From the NCBI GenBank assembly GCA_012515885.1, contig JAAYXN010000368.1, positions 1 through 10,989 of the forward strand: a stretch of DNA of 10,989 nt, read 5' to 3'. Positions 1 through 6,840 of the stretch are shown here, piece after piece. Position 1 is the stretch's first letter. Each line of letters starts with the position of its first letter. The notes under the pieces are model-generated. The model did not search any database, was not told where the DNA came from, and saw only the letters and a program-made list of their open reading frames with translations. The position numbers were made by a program, and so were the translations under genes. This DNA comes from Rhodococcus sp. (in: high G+C Gram-positive bacteria) (GTDB lineage: Bacteria > Actinomycetota > Actinomycetes > Mycobacteriales > Mycobacteriaceae).

Positions 1-516
1 GCCTGGATGGCGGCAACCCGCGGCGACCTCACCGAGATGGGCGTGGAAGTCACCCTCGACGGCGAAATAGAGCCTGGCAGCGATACCGATCCAGCGGTGC
101 GCCTGCACGGCCGCATCGACCGCCTAGAAAGGGACGACACAGGAAAGCCTGTTGTTGTTGATCTCAAGACAGGCAAGAACCCCATCAGCCAAGACAAGGC
201 TGACGAACACCCACAGCTTGCCGTGTATCAGGCGGCGGTCGCGCTCGGCGCTGTCGAGGGCGTGCCAGCCACCAAGCCCGGCGGGGCGCGACTGGTCTAC
301 GTCGCTAAGTCGCACACGAAAACTGGTGCCACTGAGCGCGTCCAGTCGGCTCTCTCCGACGAGGATCTGATGCGGTGGATCGAGGTCATTCGCGCCGCGG
401 CGGAAGCCACTAGGGGCCCACAGTTTCGGGCCGAGGTTAACGACGGCTGCACGCACTGCCCGGTGCGAACCAGCTGCCCCGCCCACGATGAGGGACGGCA
501 GGTGAGTGCCCAATGA
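1..516 (+). CDS. adnA: AdnA helicase-nuclease subunit, C-terminal nuclease end (5' truncated by window)
   Basis: The reading frame is open from base 1, so this is the last 171 residues of a longer protein. It is the RecB-family nuclease module. Visible motifs are GRIDR (fragment residues 37-41), VVDLKTG with catalytic Asp54 and Lys56, and QLAVY (72-76). A terminal C-x2-C-x5-C (Cys150, 153, 159) would supply three of the four ligands of the 4Fe-4S staple known from AddB/AdnA-type nucleases; the fourth, N-terminal Cys lies outside the window. In mycobacteria AdnA pairs with AdnB to unwind and resect double-strand breaks, and the AdnA nuclease trims the unwound 5' strand. The stop codon overlaps the adnB start by four bases (ATGA), which indicates translational coupling. 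The AdnA assignment rests on this tail plus the adjoining adnB gene; the motor domain cannot be seen. Confidence 0.9.
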   Translation, partial: AWMAATRGDLTEMGVEVTLDGEIEPGSDTDPAVRLHGRIDRLERDDTGKPVVVDLKTGKNPISQDKADEHPQLAVYQAAVALGAVEGVPATKPGGARLVYVAKSHTKTGATERVQSALSDEDLMRWIEVIRAAAEATRGPQFRAEVNDGCTHCPVRTSCPAHDEGRQVSAQ

Positions 517-3500
517 CCAGCACAGAGCATCAAGGCAGCACCGTACTGCCGGTGAAGATTGATCCCGTTGCGCTCGCGGAAGGACTCGGTCAACATCCCC
601 CGACTACAGCGCAGGCCGCCGTTATTGCCGCACCGCTGCAGCCCACCCTGGTCGTGGCTGGTGCTGGCGCCGGCAAGACGGAGACCATGGCCGCGCGCGT
701 GGTGTGGTTGGTCGCTAACGGTTGGGTAGAGCCGGACGCTGTACTCGGTCTCACCTTCACCCGTAAAGCAGCCCAGCAGTTGACGGTTCGCATTCGGCAA
801 CGCCTCGCCCGTCTCGCAGGTTCAGACATCCTGCGCTCGATCGACCCAGAAGGGTTGGTGCGTGCAAAGATCCGCAGCAGCGAACCCGAAGTGAGCACCT
901 ATCACGCGTATGCCGGTCGGCTCCTCGGCGATCACGGGCTGCTGCTGCCCATCGAACCCACCGCGAGGCTGCTGTCAGAAACCGAACTGTGGCAGGTAGC
1001 TCACCGTGTCGTCAGCTTGTGGGACGGCGACCTCGACACCGATCGAACACCCGCATCGTTGACCGAAGCTGTCCTCAAACTCTATGGACAACTCGCCGAA
1101 CACCTCGTGACACAGAAAGACCTAGAAGGTGCGCATCACGAGTTGGAGCGGCTGATACATACCCTGCCGCCCGCGCCGAAACAGCGAAAGGCTGTCCCCA
1201 AGGACCTCACCGATCTGATAGCGAAACAGCAGGAACGCATCGACCTCCTGCCGCTCGTGCAGCGACTCACCGACACCCTCCGGAAAGAAGGCGCCCTGGA
1301 TTTCGGTAGTCAAATGTCGCTCGCAGCACGGCTAGCCGAGAACCACTCTGAAGTTGGTGAAGCGGAGCGCGCTCGCTTCCAGGTCGTCATGCTCGACGAA
1401 TATCAGGACACAGGACACTCACAGCGAGTCCTGCTCTCTGCACTGTTCGGTAGGGGATCAGGATGCGCCGTCACCGCTGTCGGCGATCCGATGCAATCCA
1501 TCTACGGGTGGCGCGGCGCGTCCGCAGCCAATCTGCCGCGGTTCTCCACCGACTTTCCGCTCAAAGACAACACTCCCGCACCGCGACTCGAACTGCTGAC
1601 CAGTTGGCGCAACCCACCAGAAGCCCTCGCACTGGCCAACCACATGTCAGGGTCGCTGCGCAAAGCACCCGCTGATGTCAGCGAACTTGAACCACGGCCC
1701 GGCGCGGAGCCCGGCGATATCCGTCTCGCCCTGCACCCCGACGTCAACGCAGAACGCGAATGGGTGGCGACAGCAATCGCCGACGCCTACGAGCAGGCTC
1801 GCGAGGAAGGCAATCCACCGCCAACGGCCGCAGTTCTGGTGCGCCGCAACGCTGATTCCGCGCCCATGGCCGAAGCGCTGCGTGCCCGGGGCCTTCCCGT
1901 CGAGGTGGTCGGTTTGGGCGGGCTCCTGCACACCCCCGAGGTGGCCGACGTCGTCGCGATGCTGCGTGTCGTCGCGGACCCGATGGCCGGAACTTCGGTT
2001 ATTCGTTTGCTTACCGGCGCACGGTGGCAGCTGGGCGCCGCTGATTTGCGGGCACTGGCCAACCGGGCACAAAAGCTCGGCATCGGCCGCGAATTTGGTG
2101 CGACAGGTGTGGTTACCGATACTGACGAACTTTTCCAGGTGCTCGCCAACACGCTGCCAGGCGAGGCGTCCGAAGAAGCGGGGCTCGCTGACGCTCTCGC
2201 CGATCCCGGGCCGGAAGAACATTATTCGACGGCAGGGTTCGCCCGAATCAACGCGTTCAACTCTGAGCTGGCATCACTGCGCGAGCGCATCGGACAGCCA
2301 CTGACCGAACTCGTGGCGGAAGTCGAACGCGTGCTCGCGATCGGTATCGAAGTATGTGCACGAGGCGGTGTCACCGGGCGAGAACACCTCGATGCGTTCG
2401 CGGATGTCGTTGCCGCCTACGCCAATCGAACGTCAGCAACACTGCCCGGTTTGCTCGCCTACCTTGCCGCCGCTGAGTCGATTGAAGACGGGCTCACCCC
2501 CGGTGAAGTGCAGGTCGATCCCGACCGCGTCCAGATCCTCACCGTCCATTCCGCAAAGGGTTTGGAATGGGAAGTCGTCGCGGTACCGCACGTTGTACAG
2601 GGGGTTTTTCCGTCAGATCGCAGCAGCGGGACCTGGCTCAAAGTCCTCGGCGAACTGCCACCCTCGTTGCGTGGTGACCGTGCCATCGGCGGCGGGGACG
2701 GTGTGCCCGTCCTGAACATCGACGACGTCACCGACCGCAAACAGTTGCAACAAGCGATCAAGGATCACACGGAAGCGCTCGCGACGCGGCGCGGGGAAGA
2801 GGACCGTCGTCTCTTCTACGTCGCGCTTACCCGCACTGAACAGACACTTCTCGTTTCCGGCTACCACTGGGATGAGGGACGCGAGCCGCGCGGTGCATCG
2901 GCATTTCTTGAAGAACTGCATGAGTATGTGACGGCCGCGGAACTACCTGTCCAGATTGATCAGTGGGCGGAGCCGCCAGAAGATGGGGACGAGAACCCGC
3001 TGACGGCGGAGCCACATTCAGCGATCTGGCCACCAGATCCACTCGGGTCTCGCCGGGGCGCCGTCGAATCCGGCGCGGAACTCGTGCGCTCGGCCATGAC
3101 CGAGCTGCGCTCAGTGGATGCCGTCGAGAATGTCACTGAAGATGACGCTGAGCCAGAAGATGATTCGACGTACGAGGACGATCCGGAAGGCTGGGCGGCT
3201 GATGTAGATGCGCTGCTGCGCGAACGTGAGGCGCGCTCGCACGCCGCCGCGGAAGTGGTACTTCCCAGTCAGCTGTCTGTCAGCCAACTCGTTGAACTCA
3301 AAGCTGACCCGGATGCTTTCGCGACGAGGCTGCGTCGGCCACTGCCGTACCCACCCAACCCGCTAGCGCGCCGGGGAACAGCTTTTCACGCATGGGTAGA
3401 GGCACGGTTTGGTGCGGTGCGGCTCCTCGATTTCGATGAGCTGCCGGGCGCGGCCGACGCGGCAGATGGCGGCGACGACGATCTCGCGGGTTTGCAGGAA

Positions 3501-3851
3501 GCGTTCTTGAACAGCGAGTGGGCGCACCGCACTCCCGTTGACGTCGAGGTTCCGTTCGAAACATCCGTCGGCGGCGTAGTCCTACGCGGACGAATTGATG
3601 CGGTGTTCGCGGACCCGGAGGGCGGTTGGACAGTCGTGGACTGGAAGACAGGGGCGCCGCCGTCAGAAGCGAATGAGCAGGCGGTCGTGATGCAGCTTGC
3701 TGCCTACCGGTTGGCGTGGGCAGAGCTGATGGGGGCGTCGCCGCGAAAAGTTCGTGCCGCATTCCACTACGTTCGGCACAACCGGACGATCGCCCCCGTC
3801 GCGCTCCCAGATGCGCAGGCTCTGGCTGAGTTGGTGGGCGGTTCGCGCTAG
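513..3851 (+). CDS. adnB: AdnB, ATP-dependent helicase-nuclease subunit (lead motor of AdnAB)
   Basis: This 1112-residue protein has an N-terminal UvrD/SF1A helicase and a C-terminal RecB-like nuclease, at about the length usual for mycobacterial AdnB. Helicase motifs in order are Walker A AGAGAGKT (residues 49-56), motif Ia TFTRKAA, Walker B LDEYQD (Asp295, Glu296), motif III GDPMQSIYGWRG (about 325-336), motif V HSAKGLEWE (about 678) and motif VI LFYVALTRT (about 767). A very acidic linker (872-892) separates motor and nuclease. The nuclease carries LRGRIDAVF, VVDWKTG (Asp1043, Lys1045) and QLAAYR. Unlike AdnA it shows no terminal Cys cluster, as known for AdnB. In the mycobacterial enzyme AdnB is the essential 3'-to-5' motor and its nuclease cuts the strand it tracks on. 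ATG 513 overlaps the adnA stop and is preceded by an aggtgag ribosome site, so the two genes form an operon. Confidence 0.95.
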   Translation: MTSTEHQGSTVLPVKIDPVALAEGLGQHPPTTAQAAVIAAPLQPTLVVAGAGAGKTETMAARVVWLVANGWVEPDAVLGLTFTRKAAQQLTVRIRQRLARLAGSDILRSIDPEGLVRAKIRSSEPEVSTYHAYAGRLLGDHGLLLPIEPTARLLSETELWQVAHRVVSLWDGDLDTDRTPASLTEAVLKLYGQLAEHLVTQKDLEGAHHELERLIHTLPPAPKQRKAVPKDLTDLIAKQQERIDLLPLVQRLTDTLRKEGALDFGSQMSLAARLAENHSEVGEAERARFQVVMLDEYQDTGHSQRVLLSALFGRGSGCAVTAVGDPMQSIYGWRGASAANLPRFSTDFPLKDNTPAPRLELLTSWRNPPEALALANHMSGSLRKAPADVSELEPRPGAEPGDIRLALHPDVNAEREWVATAIADAYEQAREEGNPPPTAAVLVRRNADSAPMAEALRARGLPVEVVGLGGLLHTPEVADVVAMLRVVADPMAGTSVIRLLTGARWQLGAADLRALANRAQKLGIGREFGATGVVTDTDELFQVLANTLPGEASEEAGLADALADPGPEEHYSTAGFARINAFNSELASLRERIGQPLTELVAEVERVLAIGIEVCARGGVTGREHLDAFADVVAAYANRTSATLPGLLAYLAAAESIEDGLTPGEVQVDPDRVQILTVHSAKGLEWEVVAVPHVVQGVFPSDRSSGTWLKVLGELPPSLRGDRAIGGGDGVPVLNIDDVTDRKQLQQAIKDHTEALATRRGEEDRRLFYVALTRTEQTLLVSGYHWDEGREPRGASAFLEELHEYVTAAELPVQIDQWAEPPEDGDENPLTAEPHSAIWPPDPLGSRRGAVESGAELVRSAMTELRSVDAVENVTEDDAEPEDDSTYEDDPEGWAADVDALLREREARSHAAAEVVLPSQLSVSQLVELKADPDAFATRLRRPLPYPPNPLARRGTAFHAWVEARFGAVRLLDFDELPGAADAADGGDDDLAGLQEAFLNSEWAHRTPVDVEVPFETSVGGVVLRGRIDAVFADPEGGWTVVDWKTGAPPSEANEQAVVMQLAAYRLAWAELMGASPRKVRAAFHYVRHNRTIAPVALPDAQALAELVGGSR

Positions 3852-3855
3852 TTAC

Positions 3856-3870
3856 AGAACTGCTAGTTCT
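3856..3870. terminator. Weak hairpin at the adnB/doxX convergent junction
   Basis: A perfect 6-bp inverted repeat, AGAACT / AGTTCT, with a 3-base loop sits between the convergent adnB and doxX stop codons and overlaps the doxX stop. Neither strand has a convincing T-tract after it, so a terminator role is only suggested by location. Confidence 0.25.
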
Positions 3871-4261
3871 TGGGGGTGCGATTACGAACCTGTAGTGCCC
3901 ACACAACCAGCGGAATCTGCAGGGGCAGGCGCGCAATAGCGCCGATCTTTTGGACCTGGGTGGTCTTCGGGTTTTGAATCCAGTCCACGGCCATCTTGAT
4001 GTTTGCCGGGAAGACCGCGACAAACAGTGCCGCAGCAGCAGTACCGCCGAGGCGGCGTGTGCGGGGAACGAGCAGGGACGTGCCGATAGCAAATTCGGCA
4101 ACACCGGACGCGTAGGTGTAGGTGCGGGGCTCGCCAGGCAGCGATCGCGGCACGATCGCGTCGTAGAACTTCGGTGCGAGGAAATGCAGAACGCCCGCTC
4201 CCATAAGAATGACCGAAATGATCAGTGCGGGACGTTGTGCTGAAGGAGTCTGTTGCGACAT
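3863..4261 (-). CDS. DoxX family small membrane protein
   Basis: This is a 132-residue hydrophobic protein with a profile of about four transmembrane helices. The segments are roughly residues 14-30 (LIISVILMGAGVLHFLAP), 50-70 (YASGVAEFAIGTSLLV), 75-93 (GGTAAAALFVAVFPANIKMA) and 110-125. The HFL-P-FYD and VFPANIKMA patterns are typical of DoxX-like proteins. Its function here is unknown; in mycobacteria a DoxX protein has been linked to a membrane oxidoreductase complex, but nothing in the sequence ties this copy to it. I chose ATG at 4261 because AGGGCAGG lies about 9 bases upstream; in-frame starts at 4285 and 4297 would add 8 or 12 residues without a better ribosome site. The gene is convergent with adnB (11-base gap) and divergent from the K+ channel gene. 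Confidence 0.75.
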   Translation of the reverse strand: MSQQTPSAQRPALIISVILMGAGVLHFLAPKFYDAIVPRSLPGEPRTYTYASGVAEFAIGTSLLVPRTRRLGGTAAAALFVAVFPANIKMAVDWIQNPKTTQVQKIGAIARLPLQIPLVVWALQVRNRTPKN

Positions 4262-4432
4262 AACGCTAGCCTGCCCTGTGACCATTGGTTGCTGCAACTG
4301 TCAGTAACGAACACTTGGTGGGATTGCGCAACAGCGTGGGGCACGCACGGACAATCCGCAATGCGATAGGTCCGGCAAGGCGATACCGTTAGGCTCGCGC
4401 TAGAGGATTGTCGCGGCGACTACGAGGATGGT

Positions 4433-5500
4433 ATGGCGGGCAGACTGCGCGCAAGATTGACCAGGTCAGAAACACTGACCGACCGACCAGACTTTGCACT
4501 GGTCGGGGTTGTGAAGATTCCCCGCCGCATCGCAAGCCCTGGCAGCGCGATCTGGCGGCGGGTGCTCATCGCCATGGCGACGCTCGCGCTGGCGGTCATC
4601 ATCGTCTACATCGGCAGAGATGGCTACCGTGACGTCACCGGCGAGCCACTGACTCTGGTCGACTGCATCTACTACGCAACCGTGTCGCTGTCGACAACGG
4701 GATACGGCGACATCACCCCGGTCACGTCGACGGCGCGCATCGTCAACGTCGTCCTCATTACTCCGCTGCGCATTTTCTTCCTCATCGTTTTGGTCGGCAC
4801 CACGCTTGCGGCACTGACCGAAAACTCTCGTCAAGCATTCATGATTCAGCGTTGGAGGCATCGCGTGCGCAACCACACCGTCGTTGTCGGTTACGGAACG
4901 AAGGGCCGCACCGCGATTGACGCCATGCTCGGTGACGGGGTGCCGCCCTCAGAGATTGTTGTTGTCGATACCGACCAGGCGGTGCTCGATACCGCCGCTT
5001 CGAAGGGGCTGGTGACGGTCACCGGCTCCGCGACCCGTTCGGATGTTTTGCGACTGGCTGGTGTTCAACACGCGGCGTCGATCGTTGTCGCAACCAACCG
5101 TGACGACACTGCCGTCTTGGTGACGTTGACGGCCCGTGAGATCGCTCCGGACGCGAAAATCGTTGCCGCTATTCGCGAATCGGACAACACGCATTTGCTG
5201 CGCCAGTCTGGTGCGGATTCGGTGGTGGTGTCGTCGGAAACTGCTGGTCGTCTGCTCGGTATCGCTACTAAGACGCCCAGTGTTGTGGAGATGATGGAAG
5301 ATCTCCTCACTCCGGAAGCTGGCTTCGCGATCGCTGAGCGCAGCGTGGAGAAAGACGAGATCGGTGGCTCCCCGCGTCACCTGTCCGACATTGTTTTGGG
5401 TGTGGTGCGTGATGGGCGACTGATCCGTATTGGTTCGCCGGAAGTCGATTCGGTGGAAGCGGGCGACCGCCTGCTCTACATCCGTCGCCTACTGCACTAG
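4433..5500 (+). CDS. Two-TM potassium channel with cytoplasmic RCK/TrkA domains
   Basis: This 355-residue protein has a K+ channel pore followed by a regulatory module. A cytoplasmic N-terminus (1-40) leads to TM1 (about 42-60), a pore helix and the selectivity filter TTGYGD (88-93), then TM2 (about 103-127). The RCK-N/TrkA-N Rossmann fold follows, starting at HTVVVGYGTKG with GxGxxG at 153-158 and running to about 265; a TrkA-C-like domain ends the protein. This is the architecture of MthK-type ligand-gated K+ channels, where four subunits build the pore and the RCK domains sense Ca2+ or nucleotides. The actual ligand cannot be read from sequence. The order next to adnB and nudC matches M. 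tuberculosis Rv3200c, which as I recall has a similar length. ATG 4433 has gagga only 4 bases upstream, a slightly tight but acceptable ribosome site. Confidence 0.92.
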   Translation: MAGRLRARLTRSETLTDRPDFALVGVVKIPRRIASPGSAIWRRVLIAMATLALAVIIVYIGRDGYRDVTGEPLTLVDCIYYATVSLSTTGYGDITPVTSTARIVNVVLITPLRIFFLIVLVGTTLAALTENSRQAFMIQRWRHRVRNHTVVVGYGTKGRTAIDAMLGDGVPPSEIVVVDTDQAVLDTAASKGLVTVTGSATRSDVLRLAGVQHAASIVVATNRDDTAVLVTLTAREIAPDAKIVAAIRESDNTHLLRQSGADSVVVSSETAGRLLGIATKTPSVVEMMEDLLTPEAGFAIAERSVEKDEIGGSPRHLSDIVLGVVRDGRLIRIGSPEVDSVEAGDRLLYIRRLLH

Positions 5501-5532
5501 GTTCGCTCGGCTCTAGTGGTGCGTCGGCGCAG

Positions 5533-5538
5533 TAGTGT
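5533..5538 (+). promoter_or_regulatory. -10 hexamer for leaderless nudC transcript
   Basis: TAGTGT fits the actinobacterial -10 consensus TAnnnT and ends exactly 7 bases before GTG 5546, the spacing expected if transcription begins on the start codon. No clear -35 was found. No Shine-Dalgarno sequence precedes the start, which agrees with a leaderless mRNA. Confidence 0.45.
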
Positions 5539-5545
5539 GGCGTTC

Positions 5546-6463
5546 GTGAGTGACGTCGGCAACCGAATGTTCGAGTTGAAGCAGACACCCCTGCTGTCGC
5601 GGTCTGATATTGGCCGGGCGGAGGAATTACGCAGCGATACCGATGCCCTGCGTGGCGGCTGGGCGAGTGCCCGCTATGTGCGAGTGGACCCGCGCGGTCA
5701 GGTAGAAATCGCTGACAACAAGCTCGTGCTGCGCCGTGCCGCTGAACTTTCGGCCGAGCCGGTGCCGGGTGGCGTGTTCATGGGTCTGCGCGATGGCGTA
5801 CACCTGTGGGCGATACCGGTGTCCGAGTTGGACGGCCAGGTCGCAGATTTACGTATCGTCGGGGCGATACTTTCCGACGCTGATGCTGGTCTTGTCACCG
5901 GCGCTGTCGCCGTCCTTGCTTGGCATCGCGCTGCCGGTTTTAGTGCCCGCGATGGTTCACCGACAACACCAACCCTGTCGGGGTGGTCGCGAATTTCTGG
6001 GGCCACTGGGCACGAGGAATTTCCACGCACCGATCCGGCGATCATCTGTCTCGTCCATGATGGCGCGGATCGCGTATTGCTTGCCCGGCAAGGGATGTGG
6101 CCTGAGCGCCGGTTCTCTGTCCTCGCCGGGTTCGTCGAAGCGGGCGAATCTCTGGAAACGTGCGTCGCGCGTGAAATCAAAGAAGAGGTCGGCGTCGACG
6201 TCAAAGACATCCGGTATCTCGGCAGCCAGCCGTGGCCGTTCCCGCGATCAGTGATGATCGGATTTGCTGCCATCGGTGACCCGGACCAACCGCTGACGTT
6301 CGCGGACGGGGAAATCACCGAAGCACACTGGTTTACGCGTGACGAGGTCCGTGCCGCGCTGGCGGCAGGCGATTGGGCAGCTACAGCAGACGTCCCACTT
6401 CTGCTTCCGGGACCAATCTCGATTGCCCGCGGAATGCTCGAAGCGTGGGTCGACGCTCCCTAA
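5546..6463 (+). CDS. nudC: NudC-type NAD(H) pyrophosphatase (Nudix hydrolase)
   Basis: This 305-residue Nudix hydrolase would cleave NADH/NAD+ to NMN(H) and AMP; NudC enzymes also remove NAD caps from RNA. The full Nudix box G-x5-E-x7-REIKEEVGV lies at residues 195-217, with metal-binding Glu at 210, 213 and 214. The NudC-specific SQPWPFP signature follows at 227-233, which separates this family from other Nudix enzymes. The central zinc ribbon has lost its cysteines: Ser133/Asp136 and Ser151/Thr154 occupy the expected C-x2-C pairs. I prefer GTG 5546 because of the -10 element 7 bases upstream; an in-frame GTG at 5516 would add 10 residues with no ribosome site. It lies 45 bases after the channel gene. 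Mycobacterial NudC is known to degrade isoniazid-NAD adducts. Confidence 0.92.
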   Translation: MSDVGNRMFELKQTPLLSRSDIGRAEELRSDTDALRGGWASARYVRVDPRGQVEIADNKLVLRRAAELSAEPVPGGVFMGLRDGVHLWAIPVSELDGQVADLRIVGAILSDADAGLVTGAVAVLAWHRAAGFSARDGSPTTPTLSGWSRISGATGHEEFPRTDPAIICLVHDGADRVLLARQGMWPERRFSVLAGFVEAGESLETCVAREIKEEVGVDVKDIRYLGSQPWPFPRSVMIGFAAIGDPDQPLTFADGEITEAHWFTRDEVRAALAAGDWAATADVPLLLPGPISIARGMLEAWVDAP

Positions 6464-6464
6464 T

Positions 6465-6479
6465 CCCGCCGCCAGCGGG
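6465..6479. terminator. Small GC hairpin between convergent nudC and mycoredoxin genes
   Basis: CCCGC and GCGGG form a 5-bp stem with a 5-base loop immediately after the nudC stop and 7 bases before the mycoredoxin stop. There is no U-tract on either strand. A shared weak terminator is plausible from position only. Confidence 0.3.
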
Positions 6480-6486
6480 GGAGTTG

Positions 6487-6759
6487 TTACAGCCCCAGGG
6501 CCTTCTTGACCTGACCCAGCGTCGGGTTGGTGGCGGTGCTGCCGTCCGGGAACTTCAGCGTCGGGACAACATGGTTGCCGCCGTTGACCGAGCCAACAAA
6601 CTCGGCAGCAGCCGGATCCTGTTCGATATCAACCACGGTGTAGCCGATGCCAGCCTCATCCATCTGAGTCTTGAGCCGACGGCAGTAGCCACACCACGGG
6701 GTTGAGTACATGATTACCGCATCACCTGCGGCGTTATCGTTTGCAGTCATATCGTCCAT
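6487..6759 (-). CDS. mrx1: Mycoredoxin (glutaredoxin-fold mycothiol-dependent oxidoreductase)
   Basis: This 90-residue glutaredoxin-like protein has the active site WCGYC (Cys23, Cys26) near its N-terminus. A cis-Pro loop NHVVPTLKF and a GSTATNP segment follow, both part of the glutathione/mycothiol-binding face. CGYC glutaredoxins of this size in mycothiol-producing actinobacteria are mycoredoxins, which reduce protein-mycothiol mixed disulfides in the cytoplasm. Conservation is high in AAAEFVGSVNGGN. The start is ATG 6759 or ATG 6750 (MTANDN); neither has a good ribosome site, and I chose the longer form. Longer in-frame extension to 6975 overlaps uvrD2 and is not believed. The gene is divergent from uvrD2 and convergent with nudC, the same place as mycobacterial Rv3198A by recollection. 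Confidence 0.88.
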   Translation of the reverse strand: MDDMTANDNAAGDAVIMYSTPWCGYCRRLKTQMDEAGIGYTVVDIEQDPAAAEFVGSVNGGNHVVPTLKFPDGSTATNPTLGQVKKALGL

Positions 6760-6827
6760 GACACCATGTTGCCTTGCGGTGCGCGACGCCCACCTACGCC
6801 CGCCCCAGCATTGTCGGTCCCAGGTGC

Positions 6828-6833
6828 CATGAT
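6828..6833 (+). promoter_or_regulatory. -10 hexamer for leaderless uvrD2 transcript
   Basis: CATGAT (one mismatch to TATGAT) ends exactly 7 bases before ATG 6841. With no ribosome site upstream of that ATG, transcription is likely to begin at the start codon. No -35 at proper spacing was seen. Confidence 0.4.
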
Positions 6834-6840
6834 GGACGGC

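Noticed and set aside
1647..2222. 191-codon minus-strand frame inside adnB
   Set aside because: It lies wholly inside the helicase coding region with no ribosome site or family motif; long antisense frames are expected at this GC content.
3298..4104. 268-codon open frame on the minus strand spanning the adnB end and the doxX gene
   Set aside because: It overlaps two well-supported genes in other frames. Its Arg/Pro/Ser-rich composition is typical of antisense reading of GC-rich genes, and no domain is recognisable.
6766..6840. Upstream ATG codons (6766, 6829, 6832) as the uvrD2 start
   Set aside because: The extra residues are Pro/Ala-rich and unlike UvrD2 N-termini, and no ribosome site is seen. 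The -10 spacing supports ATG 6841.
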